From the NCBI GenBank assembly GCA_019671005.1, contig CM033724.1, positions 20,623,786 to 20,687,785 on the forward strand: a DNA stretch of 64,000 nt, written 5' to 3'. Positions 12,531-25,202 of this stretch are shown here, piece by piece. The number at the start of each line of letters is the position of its first letter. The stretch's first letter is position 1. The position numbers and the translations under genes were made by a program. Below the pieces are notes generated by a model. The model worked only from the letters and a program-made list of their open reading frames with translations. It was not told the DNA's origin and did no database searches. The stretch is from Hibiscus mutabilis. Lineage: Eukaryota > Streptophyta > Magnoliopsida > Malvales > Malvaceae.

Positions 12531-13261
12531 CCTCGCTGTTTCTCACCATTCTCTCGATGGAAACCTTATTAAGGGGCCCTTTGTTGGTCATCAAAATCAG
12601 AAATGGAAACGCTAAAATCCCCATTTTCCTCCTCTATGCATATTTAAAAATTTCTTTATGGATAATCGTACCCACATTGATCTTCCTTCCCTTGTTAATA
12701 GAATGTATCAAGCACATTCGATCTAAGAAGATTGCGGTGCTATGAATTAATTGCAACATCTTAAAATTAACAAATTGAAGCCAAATCTTTACAGGCAAAG
12801 TTAGGAACTTCCTGTATATAATATAATTACCAATATTGGTCCTTGACCAACATGTGTCTTCAACACATAAATCCCTAAATAGCAAGTCTAGCTTCTCATC
12901 ATCAATTTCTTTAGCAAACAGAGCATGCATATCATTGTTTACAACAATATTCAAAACCTTATTAATGATGGCAGCACTCCAGGGTATAGACCCTTCCCGC
13001 ACAAACACTAACTTAAGAGATGGCTCATAAAGGTTAGAGTGGATCTCTCTTAACATCGCACGGTTGAATCTTCCTGTGTGAGCATAGAATGTACTCTATT
13101 TGTGAAGTGCAATGGTTTGATAAATCAACTTCCCAGGCTCCCATTCAGGAGAAAAACCAATCCTCTGTCCTGGATGTATATTATTCTTTAGGATGTGCTC
13201 ATTGTAATGCTCTTCTTTCATTATTGTTAAGAACACCATGTACTCAGTTTTCTCAACTAGT
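12531..13261 (-). pseudogene. Element E 3' ORF, N-terminal part (plant transposon domain)
   Basis: A minus-strand frame reads from about 13261 to 12531, open for 140 residues at 13056-12634 with one stop upstream. Residues such as FNRAMLREIHSNLYEP, VREGSIP, the 'W.....Y..YRKFLTLPVKIWLQFV' segment and the final INVGTIIHKEI match the layout of the domain Pfam calls a putative plant transposon protein (Transposase_32, from memory). In Ty3/gypsy elements of this kind the ORF lies between pol and the 3' LTR. It is cut at 13261 by the leader of element A and at 12531 by solo LTR F. Confidence 0.6.
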
Positions 13262-13350
13262 ACTCTAGGGGCATGTATTTATTGACAAATTATAACAAAC
13301 TTGGTTTAGCATCCAGAACCGGCTAAACCTGTAGCTCTAATACAACTAAA
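13262..13350 (-). other. extra 5'-leader fragment beside element A
   Basis: These 89 bp match the primer-binding-site side of element A's leader (compare 20755-20841): CTCTAGGGGCATGTATTTAT, then the 'aaccggctaaacc' phrase and a decayed primer site. It sits outside the left LTR of A, where host DNA would be expected. So this LTR once served as the 5' LTR of another copy, now lost, as expected after unequal recombination between elements. Confidence 0.65.
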
Positions 13351-16300
13351 GGTAACACCCTTAACGTATACTCGTAGTACGAATACACATTAAGATGTCA
13401 TAATATTATTTAACAGAGTTCTAGACTTGTAAATTTTTTAAAACATCTGACATAAAACTAGTTTATAAAATAACCCTTTCTTGACTTTCGAAGTATTCAT
13501 AGCCTATTTGCAGATTGCTAGTTTTGACCATGAATTGGTTTATAAAACATGTTAGTCAGTTATTAAAATATGTATGTAATTCAGGGTGAAAATAGGTACA
13601 CTGCCTTGGCCCTTTCTTGAATTTAAAATCGTTACACAATAAACGATAAATAAAATATTACCCGATTAAATATCATCACCGGTAATTCTTTAACCATACG
13701 AATAATTCATATTTATTTGACTATTAATCAAACGCATACCTTTAAATCAACTAACGAATAAATTGATACATGCCCACTAGAGAATATCATAAATTAGAAT
13801 GTCTTACTAATGTTTGGTAGATTGCAACTTGATCAACATGCTTGACTCCTCTTCCGGTAAGTTTCCAATAACCTACGTGTGAAACAACACACGCTAAGTA
13901 TTCACTTAGTGAGGCAAAGCATAAAAGGTTATCAAATAACCGACATGAACATAATTCAAGGCTTATTTTTATATCTAGCTTATCTAAGTATAACTGATAA
14001 GTTACTTGTATTAAGTTCATCACGTTTACTTGACATGCTTCAACATGATTCTTATAGCATAATATAACCAGTTTCTATGGCATTTCATGGCAAACTTTAT
14101 CATAATTCTAATTCTTTGCCTAACATATCAAACAAAGAAATACAGATATTCCTGAGCTTAACATAATCGAGAAAATACTGAGATGTACAGAGAGTACGGA
14201 GAACCTGTTATTTTTCGTACTTAGTACCAAAACTTTGCAGAAAACTTAGTATATAAAGGAATTTGCCAAGTCACTAGCTCGATTACCTGCACTTTTATTA
14301 ATCTTTTAAATTTGCCCAAACTATACTTTATGAGACCTTAGGTACGCGAGTCATCTGAAATATGACACCATAGTGCCAAACGGGATAGACAAATGAGTAT
14401 GTACTCGAGGACGCTCTTTACTCCTTATATAATCAAGGACGCTCTTTGCTCCTCATTTAAGCACATCTTTAGTGCACTTAACACCATGGGCTTAGATCCC
14501 CAAGGTGGATGTGACACCGTTGTAGTCACAAAATAGACAGATATCAGAACAAAATGATACAGCTGCTAAGACTCTATGGCATGCCAACTGTACCATGGAC
14601 TCCCACTTTGTAATACTTGGGCATACATATATATGTATATCATGATTAGAAGTTATCATATCAGATATCATCAATAAAACATAATGGCAGTTCATAACCC
14701 AGATAATATCAGGTATACTATAACAAAGATATCTATCAAAGCATTGACAATGTATTATACATATTACTTGCTCTTACCATATTCAATTAACTTATCAGTT
14801 ATAGTGACTATCATAACATTTCATAGCTAAGTTCTCATACTTAAGATAGTGTGTTATTCAAACCATATTAGCTTATTTATTAATAATACTTTTCCAGTCA
14901 GTGATCATGAATCAAACACATCACTTATTCTTAATTTTTTGAACATAACATATCATAAATAATTCTTTAATCATATGTTAGGAACATTGTCCCCACATTG
15001 CTCGCCATATTACTTACCACATTTAAAAGTAGAACATAACTTCAACATATATCATATCATGTATTCATAAATAAGGTTGGCTTATCGCAAGCCTCCCTTT
15101 ATCACATGCATAATTAAGTAATAATTAAGGCACTTACCTTGGCCACTTAACACAATGCCTCACTAAGTCCTAGTTCGATCCTTTCTTTCATAGTACCTCG
15201 GACCTTCTTTGATTCAGACTTGACTTCATTAATCACATGAATAAAATAAAATATTTGTTAGATTCAAATCTAACAATACCTTAAACATGTTGTCTAATAT
15301 AATCATTCGAATATAAAATTTCCAAATATTTTCCATTCTTCCTTGTACTGTTCAAAAACTCATTATGGTCCTTAATGACCAATTTGAACTTCCAATAATT
15401 CTTCCGAGCTTGCTAACTAACATTTAAATGCAAAATGTTTCAAATTCTATTTTCTTTCAGCTTGATCTACATTCAAAGATTTACTTATACAGGGCAGAAT
15501 ACATATTGGATCTTAATTTCCTTTATGTTGGAGAAACTAGATTCGATAACGGTTCTAATGGTATAAGTCACATAAATTAATAAAATCTACAAAAATTATG
15601 AAAATTCCTTACATTTACATCACAGAGTTGTCCAGGCAGAAACTACTATGTAATTTTTCTGACATTCATTCGATTAAAAATTCATATCTTTTATCTCAGA
15701 ACTCGAAATCAGTTTTGGTTTGTTGGAACGAAACTAGACTAACAAATCTTTACAACGGTATAAAATTCATCATCTAAACATTTTTGTAGAATTTATGGCG
15801 AATTTTTAAACTTATTACCATAATTCAAATTTCCAACATAACTTCCCATGAATAACTTCTAATTTACACCAACTTCTCCTTATTTCTCTACTTGTCAATT
15901 TAGTCCCATCACTTTACTTCAAATGGCTAGAATAAAGCTTGTATTCATATGTTCTCTTTACATCCTTCATTAAAATAAGCTTAAACCTTTACTCCTCTAA
16001 TTTCTCTTGATTTGTCAAAATGGTCACCAAATTTCCAATATAAGGATTCAAGCTTCTTAACTTTGCAAATTAGTCCTCAAATCAACATTACTACCTTAAT
16101 TCCATCATTTTAACTAAAAAAATCAGATTTACTCCTTCTACATATCATTTTTGCCGAATAGACCATTCAAGTTTGACAAATTGTCAAAATGGTCACTAAT
16201 GCGATTAATCGTCAATTTAGCATTCTAACTTCATTTTCATGTCTCTAACATCATTAATAATATAGATAAACATCAAATTAATAAAAATCAGATCTGGTCC

Positions 16301-17367
16301 CTTAATTTTGAAGCTTGGCAAAATGGTCCCTATGTATTTAACTTAGGGTTTTGCTTCCAAACAACAAATCAAGCTTACTAGATCATTAATCCAACGTAAC
16401 AAACCCTATGTTAGACTTGAATACATAAACCATAATCTTCTCTATACAAACCAAAATATATAGGTTTTAAATCCCAACTCAATAACATGATTCTAACATC
16501 ATACAAGCATGATTCTAACTTAAAATCAACCATGGATTCATAAAATCATAAAAGTCCCAATTTGTTCATAAACCATAATTTCTTCCTCATATCAAAACTC
16601 ATCAACCAAGCAAGTATTATATGAATTATTTACATCAAAATATAGATCTCGAAGAGTAGAACAACTTTGTAGTTCGAAAGATTACTTGAAAAACCGAGAT
16701 TTGGGGCTTAAATCGAGCTTGTAAAATTCTTCTCTTCTTTTTCTCTTCACCACGGTTTTGGACGGTATTTGGATAATAATTCCTTTATATTTCATGTATT
16801 TAAGACACTTGTATTATGAAAAAATGAATTTTTAATTTTATAAATTCCACTTTCCAAAAATACCCTCCAACTAGATCTATATTTCTAATTTGCAATTTTG
16901 CAACATTCCAACTAGACTTAGTTGGATTCTAATCAGCCATTATTCATCAATAAAAGAAATCTCAAAATTCCTTCCATGTCCCTTTTGGGCGAAATGACCA
17001 AAATGCCTTTTACCGATCAACTTATTCACAAAATTGCCATTCTATGTCATTTCAATCGATTTAAATTTTTCTGACCTTTTTAACATCCAAATATCCATAA
17101 AATGATATAGAATCTTTTAGCTCGATCCGATTATCAGAATATTTTTCTGAACTTTATTGCTTTATAGCCATTAATACAAACTCCGTAAGAAAAATACAGG
17201 TAACACAGAAACATCATTCTTGGGGGTAAACTATTCATTTAAGGGGTTAAAATACATAACTTTTGAAAATTACACTTTGATCCCTGAACTTTTCCAAAGT
17301 TTACACTTTAGCCACAAAACTTTCAAAATTTACATTTTGGACACTAGCCAAAAATTGGGATATTACA
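13351..17367 (-). repeat. Element A 3' LTR (4.0 kb)
   Basis: On the minus strand it runs from TGTAATATCCCAATTTTTGG to ...AAGGGTGTTACC. It aligns end to end with 20842-25202 with scattered substitutions; the terminal blocks and the 'gacaccgttgtagtcacaaa' segment near 14512 are nearly the same in both. A 78-codon frame at 13787-14023 recurs in the partner LTR and is explained by their similarity. A length near 4 kb is exceptional for a Ty3/gypsy LTR. Confidence 0.9.
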
Positions 17368-17385
17368 ATTCTCTCCCCCTTAAGA
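17368..17385 (-). promoter_or_regulatory. Element A polypurine tract
   Basis: Read on the minus strand, TTAAGGGGGAGAGAAT directly precedes the LTR start TGTAATA. It is the plus-strand priming site of an LTR retrotransposon and marks the adjoining LTR as the 3' one. Confidence 0.8.
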
Positions 17386-17587
17386 AAATTTGTCCTCAAA
17401 TTTTCAACACGTACATGGTTTAAAAAGGTGAGGAACTGCTTTCTCATATCTTCTTTTCTTTCCCAAGTAGTTTCCTCAACTTTACGATTTCGTCAAAGAA
17501 CTTTAACAAGCGAAATTGACTTATTTCCTTAGTTCTTTGACTCCATGTTTTATCATCTTTACCTTATCTTTAACTTCTTTAATTTGC

Positions 17588-18200
17588 TCAAGGCCAACTA
17601 CATCTCGATCCTTTGAATTCATTCACACATGCCTTTAACATATCCTCTAAAATCTGAATAGTTCGCTCTGATTGTCCATTTGTTTGAGGATGAAAAGTTG
17701 TGCTAACATTGAGTCGAATATCCAAGGCTCTATGTAAAGACTTCCAAAATTTTAAAGTAAGCCTCATATCTCTATTAGATACTATCGAGGCTGGTACTCC
17801 ATGTAGTTGAACTATTTCCTTAATATACAACTTAACATACTTATCTCTAGGGTAATCTGTTCAAACAGGGATAAAGTGTGCTAACTTAGTCAATATATTA
17901 ACAATCACTCAGATTGAATCCTTTTATTCAATGTCAAATATAGTCCTAATACAAAATCCATCATCACTCGTTCTTATTTCCACTGAGAAATGGAAATCGG
18001 TTACGATAATTTAGAAGGCACCGGAAGCTCTGTTTTTACTTGTTGACATGTTAGATATTTAGAAACAAACTCAGTTATAACTCTTTTCATACCTGGCCAT
18101 CAATATCAACTCTTTAAATCTTGATACATCTGATTTCCACCTGGATGTACAATCAAATGACTATAACGTACCTCGAAGATAAGTTGTTTCTTCAATTTTT
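17588..18200 (-). pseudogene. Element A integrase (zinc-binding to core), broken
   Basis: Near 18190-18060 the minus strand encodes VHPGGNQMY, YWPGMKRVITEFV and LTCQQVK with in-frame stops. This is the HHCC zinc-binding region of a Ty3/gypsy integrase. The 80-codon frame at 17588-17830 encodes part of the catalytic core: IVQLHGVPASIVSNRD (the family usually has SDRD), FWKSLHRAL, TTFHPQTNGQSERTIQILED and CVNEFKG. The integrase is cut after the core and passes quickly into the polypurine tract. Confidence 0.85.
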
Positions 18201-18399
18201 CATCGTTTGAAAAATAGATTTTTTTTTTCTTGATAATGCAAGAATCCATCGATTAACTTCAAAGTCTTCGGTTTCACCTTCTTCCACTTATTTGAACCTT
18301 AACAAACACTTCTCATCTTTTTCTAAAGATCTTTTATTCAATCTAATAAAGTAGACTATATTCTTAACTCAGAAATCAAAGCGCCATCTTCTTTTAATA

Positions 18400-19190
18400 C
18401 CATTCTCGCATTCATAGCTCTTAAGGCAACAAATGTCTTTCGACTGCAGGCGTTAGCTACCACATTAGCTTTTCTGAATGATAGTCAATGATCATATCAT
18501 CATCCTTAAGAAGCTCGATCCACCTTCTTTACCTCAAGTTCAACTCCTTTTTAGTTAACATATACTTTAAACTTCTATAATCTGTGTAAATATAGCATCA
18601 TTTACCCTATAAATAATGACGCTATATCTTTAAAGCAAATACAACCATTGCCAGCTCCAAATCATGAGCAGGATAATTCCTCCCATGCATCTTAAGTTGT
18701 CTCGAAGAATAGGCCACTATTTTTCTTTTTACTTAAGTACACTTACCAAACCTTTATGAGAAGCATCGTTATAAACCACATAATCTTTGCCTGATTATGT
18801 TTGTACTATAATCGGGGCTTCGATTAATATCTTTTTTAATGTCTCAAAGTTTTATTGGAACTTATCTGTCCAAAAAATGACATATCTTTCCTCAATAGCT
18901 TGGTCAGTGGGGAGGCAATCATTGAGAAATTCTTTACAAACTTTCGATAATAACCAACAAGTCCCAGGAGACTTCGAACCTCGAAAACATTCTTTAGAGG
19001 TTATATTCAACTATAGTTGGTACCTTCTTGGGATTTACTCTTATCTCTTTTACCAAAACCACATGACCAAGAAAAGCAACTTCCGACAACCAAGATTTAC
19101 ACTTTGATAGCTTAACATATAACTTCTTTTCTCGAAGAGTTTGAAGAACAATGCGAAGATATGCATCATGTTCTTCCTTTGTCTTCGAAT
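18400..19190 (-). pseudogene. Element A reverse transcriptase C-end plus RNase H, broken
   Basis: On the minus strand from about 19190: HDAYLRIVLQTLREKKLYVK, LSEVAFLGHVV and RSLLGLVGYYRKFVKNFS, which are the palm/thumb and connection segments of a Ty3/gypsy reverse transcriptase. RNase H follows in decayed form down to about 18400 (SRKTFVALRAMNA at its end). Several frameshifts and stops. Integrase follows directly, the normal pol order. Confidence 0.75.
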
Positions 19191-19194
19191 TGAA

Positions 19195-19900
19195 TATCTT
19201 TTCCTTTCAAGTATGCATAAGACTTATGTCGATCATCAGTATTTTTAAGATTATCTTGTATAATCTTTACTTTTTCTTCCATTTCTTGTAATAGATCTGA
19301 CTTAATTAATTTACGATCTTCAACTCATACAAATTTAATAGTGATTTACACTTTCGACCATAGAGAGCTTCATAGGGTGCCATTGTATACTTTCTTGATA
19401 ACTATTATAATAAGCAATTTCTAATAATGACATATATCTTTTCCATGATCTCAAACTCAATTATACAAGCTCATAACATATCCTCAAGAAATATTTCACA
19501 GACCTTCTTTCATAACCAATAAGTCTTAAGAAACTGCGAACCTCTGTAATATTTTTGGGAATTTTCCCACTCCACAATAGAGCTGTATATTTTTAGGATC
19601 GACTGGGATCCCTACAACTGAAGTAATATAACCTAAGAAAGCCACTTTTAATAACCAAAACCCATTTCAAGTCTTTCTGGTTCAAGTAAATTGATAATCC
19701 TGATAGAAAATATATCATTTCCTTTTTCTTGTTTCCTTTGTAAATAATCACTACATGGTCATAAAGAACTATCTTCTTTATGAATAATTTTGGAGCTTCT
19801 CACAATAACACACTGGATTGATTATAACTCCAGTCTAACAATTCTTACAGCTTAGCTTTAAGCTCTTTTAATTCCTTCTAGAAAATTTTCTAGGTCACTT
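19195..19900 (-). pseudogene. Element A second pol fragment (RT joined to integrase C-end)
   Basis: Descending on the minus strand from about 19890: LLELLDWSYNQSSVLL, then EAPKLFIKK (N-terminal RT), KNITEVRSFLRLIGYERRSV (RT connection, about 19540), and then LEDML/ACIIEFE with AYYNSYQ, HPMKLSMV and YAYLKGKDIQFE (integrase C-terminal part, about 19480-19200). RNase H and most of integrase are missing between them. This block lies upstream of a further RT-RNase H-integrase block, so the internal region carries pol pieces twice and out of order. Confidence 0.65.
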
Positions 19901-20754
19901 ATATTGTAAGTACTACTCTGTGGCATTAGTCCACCCAAATAAAAACGTGTTCCCTTATTAACAATATTACTTCTTCTAAATTTTCAATTTTCATATCTTT
20001 CAGACCTTCCAATATGATTTTGATCATCCTTTAACTTCAGATAAGTAATCATCAATTCACCTTTACTATGAAATTCAGGGCACTTAGAAACTTAAACTTT
20101 TAACAATCAATGCCCTAAAAAATACAGATACTGGAGGTTAAAACCTCTCATGTATTTCTTCTAATATCTAAAATAGTATTCCCTGCTCTTGTGCTTGAGC
20201 TCTTACTGCACAAGTAGCTTAGCCAAGTCAAAAGTCGAGAATAGTACATACTTTACTTCATTTATACTATTACTACTACAAGTCTCTTTCTGACCCTCAA
20301 GAATTTATATTTCTCAAGTAAAAATACTTATTCTTCTTCTTCTTACTTCTTCATATCCAAATATCTTAATTTATCAAAAATATTCTTAACATCATTTAAT
20401 CAAAAACTTACAGTCCTAAGACTGTCTTTTACCTTGAAATGTGAGCCATTAATATCTAAATTTATTTGTAACTTATGTTGTTATAAACAAAAGTGCATAT
20501 ATAGATGTTAAGGACTAACATCTTATAATTACTACATCAGCTCCTTACAATGCAGATAACTCAACCCAAACTGAAGTTGATTACAATACTTATTTCACTT
20601 CATTGTACTCGCAATGGGTCCTTTATTGACCTCTGAGATTCGTCGATTGACGAAATCCGCTAGTGTCTTACTTTCCTTACTATAATCTTATTCTATCCTA
20701 TACTAATGAGGAACAACTTCAAGTCAAACAATCAACATATCAGTAATATGACAT
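19901..20754 (-). other. Element A gag/leader region, decayed
   Basis: No open frame. A weak nucleocapsid-like string (CPEFHSKGEL, minus, about 20065-20100) may be the gag zinc knuckle. The right half aligns with the leader of element B (near 57020-57420), including 'tactaatgaggaacaacttc' and 'cagtcctaagactgtctttt'. Confidence 0.45.
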
Positions 20755-20820
20755 TCTAGGGGCATGTATTTATTAACAACTTATAACAAACTTGGTTTAG
20801 CATCTAGAACCGGCTAAACA

Positions 20821-20836
20821 TGTAGTTCTGATACCA
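20821..20836 (-). promoter_or_regulatory. Element A primer-binding site (tRNA-Met type)
   Basis: On the minus strand TGGTATCAGAACTACA lies 5 bp inside the LTR end. TGGTATCAGAGC is the standard plant initiator-tRNA-Met site; one base has changed in the first twelve. It marks 20842-25202 as the 5' LTR. Confidence 0.85.
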
Positions 20837-20841
20837 CTAAA

Positions 20842-23800
20842 TGTAACACCTTTAACGTATACTCGTAGTACGAATACACATTAAGGATGTCACAATATTA
20901 TTTAACAGAGTTCTAGACTTGTAAATTTTTTAAAACATCTGACATAAAACTAGTTTATAAAATAACCCTTTCTCGACTTTCGAAGTATTCATAGCCTATT
21001 TGCAGATTGCTAGTTTTGACCATGAATTGGTTTATAAAACATGTTAGTTAGGTATTAAAATATGTAACTCAAGGTGAAAAATAGGTACACTGCCTAGGCC
21101 CTTTCTTGAATTTAAAATCGTTTCGAAATAAACGATAAATAAAATATTACCCGATTAAATATCATCACCGGTAATTCTTTAACCATACGAATAATTCATA
21201 TTTATTTGACTATTAATCAAACTTATACCTTTAAAACAACTAACGAATAAATTGATACATGCCCACTAGAGAATATCATAAATTAGAATGTCTTATTGAT
21301 GTTTGGTAGATTGCAACTTGATCAACATGCTTGACTCCTCTTCCGGTAAGTTTCCAATAACCTACATGTGAAACAACACACGCTAAGTATTCACTTAGTG
21401 AGGCAAAGCATAAAAGGTTATCAAATAACCGACATGAACATAATTCAAGGCTTATTTTTATATCTAGCTTATCTAAGTATAACTGATAAATTACTTGTAT
21501 TAAGTTCATCATGTTTACTTGACATGCTTCTCATAGCATAATATAACCAGTTTTATGGTGTCTCATGGCAAACTTTATCATAATTCTAATTCTTTGCCTA
21601 ACATATCAAACAAATAAATACATATATTACTGAGCTTAACATAATCAAGAAAATACTGAGATGTACAGAGAGTACGGAAAACTTGTTATTTCTCGTAATT
21701 AGTACCAAAACTTTACAAAAACTTAGTACATAATGGAATTTGCCAAGTTACTAGCTCGATTACCAACACTTTTATTAATCTTTTAAATTTGCCCAAAGTA
21801 TACTTTATGAGACCTTAGGTATGCGAGTCATCTGAAATATGACACTATAGTGCCAAACGGGACAGACATGTGAGTATGTACTCGAGGATGCTCTTTGCTC
21901 CTCATATAATCAAGGACACTCTTTGCTCCTCATTTAAGCACCTCTTTAGTGCACTTAACACCATGGGCTTAGATCCCAAGGTGGATGTGACACCGTAGTA
22001 GTCACAAAACAGACATATATCAGAACATAATGATGCAGCTGCTAAGACTCTATGGCATTCCAACTATACCAAGGACTCACACTTTGTAATACTTGGGCAT
22101 ACAAATATATGTATATAATGATCAGAAGTTATCATATCAGATATCATCAATAAAACATAATGGCAGTTCATAACCCAGATAATATCAGGTATACTATAAC
22201 AAAGATATCTATCAAAGCATTGACAATGTATTATACATATTACTTGCTCTTACCATATTCAATTAACATATCAGTTATAGTGACTATCATAACATTTCAC
22301 AAATAAGTTCTCATACTTAAGAGAATGTGTTATTCAAACCATATTAGCTTATTTATTAAGAATACTTTTCCAATCCAGTGATCATGAATCAAACACATTA
22401 CTTATTCTTAATTTTTTGAACATAATATATCATAAATAATTCTTTAGTCATATGTTAGGAACATTGTCCCCACATTGCTCGTCACATTACTTACCACATT
22501 TAAACAGTAGAACATAACTTCAACATATATCATATCATGCATTCATAAATGAGGTTGGCTTATCGCAAGCCTCCTTTATCACATGCATAATTAAGTAATA
22601 ATTAAGTCACTCACCTTGGCCACTTAACAAAATGCCTCACTAAGTCCTAGTTCGATCCTTTCTTTCATAGTACCTCAAACCTTCTTTGATTCGGACTTGA
22701 CTTCATTAATCACATGAATAAAATAAAATATTTGTTAGATTCAAATCTAACAATACCTTAAACATGATGTATAATATAATCATTTGAATATAAAATTCCA
22801 AATATTTTCCATTCTTCCTTGTACTGTTCAAAAACTCATTATGGTCCTTAATGACCAATTTGAACTTCCAATAATACTTTCGAGCTTGCTAACTAACTTT
22901 TAAATACAAAATGTTTCAAATTCTATTTTCTGTCAGCTTGCGCTACCTTCAAAGATTTACTTATATAGGGCAGAATACATATTGGATCTTAATTTCCTTT
23001 ATGCTGGAGAAACTAGATTCGATAACGGTTCTAATGGTATAAGTCACATAAATTAATAAAATCTACAAAAATATGAAAATTCCTTACATTCACGTCATAG
23101 AGTTGTCCAGGCAGAAACTGCTTTGTAATTTTTCTAACCTTCATTCGATTAAAAATTCATATCTTTTAACCCGGAACTCGAAATCAGTTTTCGTTTGTTG
23201 GAACAAAACTAGACTAACAAATCTTAACAACGGTATAAAATTCATCATCTAACCATTTTTTTAGAATTTATGGCGATTTTTTAAACTTACTGTCATAATT
23301 CAAATTTCCAACATAACTTCCCATGAATAACTTCTAATTTACACCAACTTCTTCTTATTTCTCTACTTGTCAATTTAGTCCCATCACTTTACTTCAAATG
23401 GATAGAATAAAGCTTGTATTCTTATGTTCTCTTTACATCCTTCATTAAAATAAGCTTAAACCTTTACTCCTCTAATTTCTCTTGATTTGTCAAAATGGTC
23501 ACCAAATTTCCAATATAAGGATTCAAGCTTCTTAACTTTGCAAATTAGTCCTCAAATCAACATTACTACCTTAATTCCATCATTTTAACAAAAAAAATCA
23601 GATTTACTCCTTCTACATATCCTCTTTGTCGAATAGACCATTCAAGTTTGACAAATTGTCAAAATGGTCACTAATGCGATTAATCGTCGGTTTAGCATTC
23701 TAACTTCATTTTCATGTCTCTAACATCATTAATAATATAGATACACATCAAATTCATAAAAATTAGATCTGGTCCCTTAATTTTGAAGCTTGCCAAAATG

Positions 23801-25202
23801 GTCCTTATGTATTTTTTTGGCTAAGCAATAGGTTTTATTAATGATAAGTTTTTGCCATTGTTGGGAGCCTCACTAAAAACCTCCCTAATCATAATTGGAG
23901 GAAAAGAGTACACCCCAACTAGGCTTACACAACTACGAACCCCTTGCTTGGCGACTGAGATTCACCTCAAATTGACACCATGAAGAAATGACGAACAAAA
24001 ACAATTCATCACCAGGCTTTGAAGAGCACACTTCTACCCATTCCAAATTTTGCAACGCTATCTGCTAATCCGTTCCTAGCTCTATAGACATAGACAATTT
24101 CACCAGTGGTATTAACATTAATAACTTGTCACTCCATCCAGCTTTCTAACATCTCCTGCACCCCACATCCAGTTGCATTCTTAATGTGAGCTCCATCTAT
24201 ATTGAACTTTATTGACCCAAATTTAGGAGGAAGCCACTCCGTAGAAGCTTGTTTAGTATTCGATGCGAGGTAGCAACTATGATTATTCCACCAGTATACA
24301 TCGTTTAGCAACATGGATTTGTTCACGGACTAGATCCAGATCAATGCACGCCTCTACAAGTAGAATTTTTTCCAAGAGCTCTTGGAAAAATTGCATTCCA
24401 CATAATATTGGATGGACTTTCATCGATAATTTCCTTGCTTGATCATGGATCCAAACAAATCTATCAGGGACATTATTTTTTAAAGTTTAACCCTCCAACC
24501 TTTCTTTTATACTGGTTAGCATCCCAGTTTCTCTATAAACCAAATGACTAGAGAATCTGGTCTTTAAGTTGATGTCGCAAAAATCACAATTTTCCGCCAC
24601 TATAGCATCTAAAACCCTTTTCTTCGTAACCAATCTGACAACCTTGAAAAAGAAACACTGATCGAAGTATCTCCACACCAGCAGTCTTCACAAGACCTGA
24701 ATGTTTCTCTGTTTCCCACTTTCCATCAAATCTTCTAATCTAGAGAATTCCTGGTCCACCTAAAATCTCAAAATTCCTTCCATGTCCCTTTTGGGCGAAA
24801 TAAACAAAATGCCCTTTACCGATCAACTTATTCACAAAATTGCCATTCTATGTCATTTCAATCGATTTAAATTTTTGTTTTTTAACATCCAAATATCCAT
24901 AAAATGATATTTTATGCCTCTTCTAAGGTCCATGGAAATATCTCTGAAATTTTTGCTCGATACAATTATCATAATATTTTTCTAAACTTTATCGCTTTAT
25001 AGCCATTAATACAAACTCCGTAAGAAAAATTTGGGTAACACAAAAACATCATTCTTGGGGGTAAACTATTCATTTAAGGGGTTAAAATACATAACTTTTG
25101 AAAATTACATTTTGATCCCTAAACTTTTCCTAAGTTTACACTTTAGCCATAAAACTTTCAAAATTTACATTTTGGTCACTAGCCAAAAATTGGGATATTA
25201 CA
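20842..25202 (-). repeat. Element A 5' LTR (4.36 kb, with insertion)
   Basis: It aligns with 13351-17367 from both ends. In the middle, about 615 bp of the partner (16341-16955) is replaced by about 950 bp of unrelated sequence (23812-24762) that looks like a LINE tail. The replaced part of the partner includes the TATA-like AAATATAAAGG (minus, near 16788), so this 5' LTR has probably lost its promoter. Confidence 0.88.
23812..24762 (-). mobile_element. LINE 3' fragment inside LTR of element A
   Basis: On the minus strand the insert ends with an AATAAA-like signal (TTAATAAAACC) about 15 bp before a short A tract, as in a retroposed 3' end. It encodes TEWLPPKFGSIKFNIDGAHI (24326-24129) and, in another frame, RARNGLADSVAKFGMG. 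The pair W.PP..G..K.N.DGA plus N..AD..AK is typical of the RNase H-like domain at the C-terminus of plant L1-type LINEs. It is 5'-truncated. The cysteine-containing 63-codon frame at 24487-24678 is unassigned. Confidence 0.65.

Larger units (their letters stand above)
13351..25202 (-). mobile_element. Element A: long-LTR Ty3/gypsy retrotransposon
   Basis: Two closely similar LTRs (13351-17367 and 20842-25202) surround 3.47 kb of internal DNA on the minus strand. Each LTR has a TGTAAYA.../...GGGTGTTACA-type terminus. The internal region is bounded by a polypurine tract next to the left LTR and a tRNA-Met-type primer site next to the right LTR, which fixes the orientation. It holds broken reverse transcriptase, RNase H and integrase pieces. 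No TSD can be called because the left flank is a leader fragment of another copy. Confidence 0.85.

Noticed and set aside
13787..14023. 78-codon frame repeated at 21276-21512
   Set aside because: Equivalent positions in the two LTRs of element A, no recognisable motif.
14460..14540. 'gtgacaccgttgtagtcac' palindrome-like block as an operator or regulatory site
   Set aside because: It recurs in every LTR of the A/B family, so it is an LTR landmark; without transcription data no regulatory role can be claimed.
18787..19107. 106-codon plus-strand frame
   Set aside because: It is the antisense shadow of element A's reverse transcriptase.
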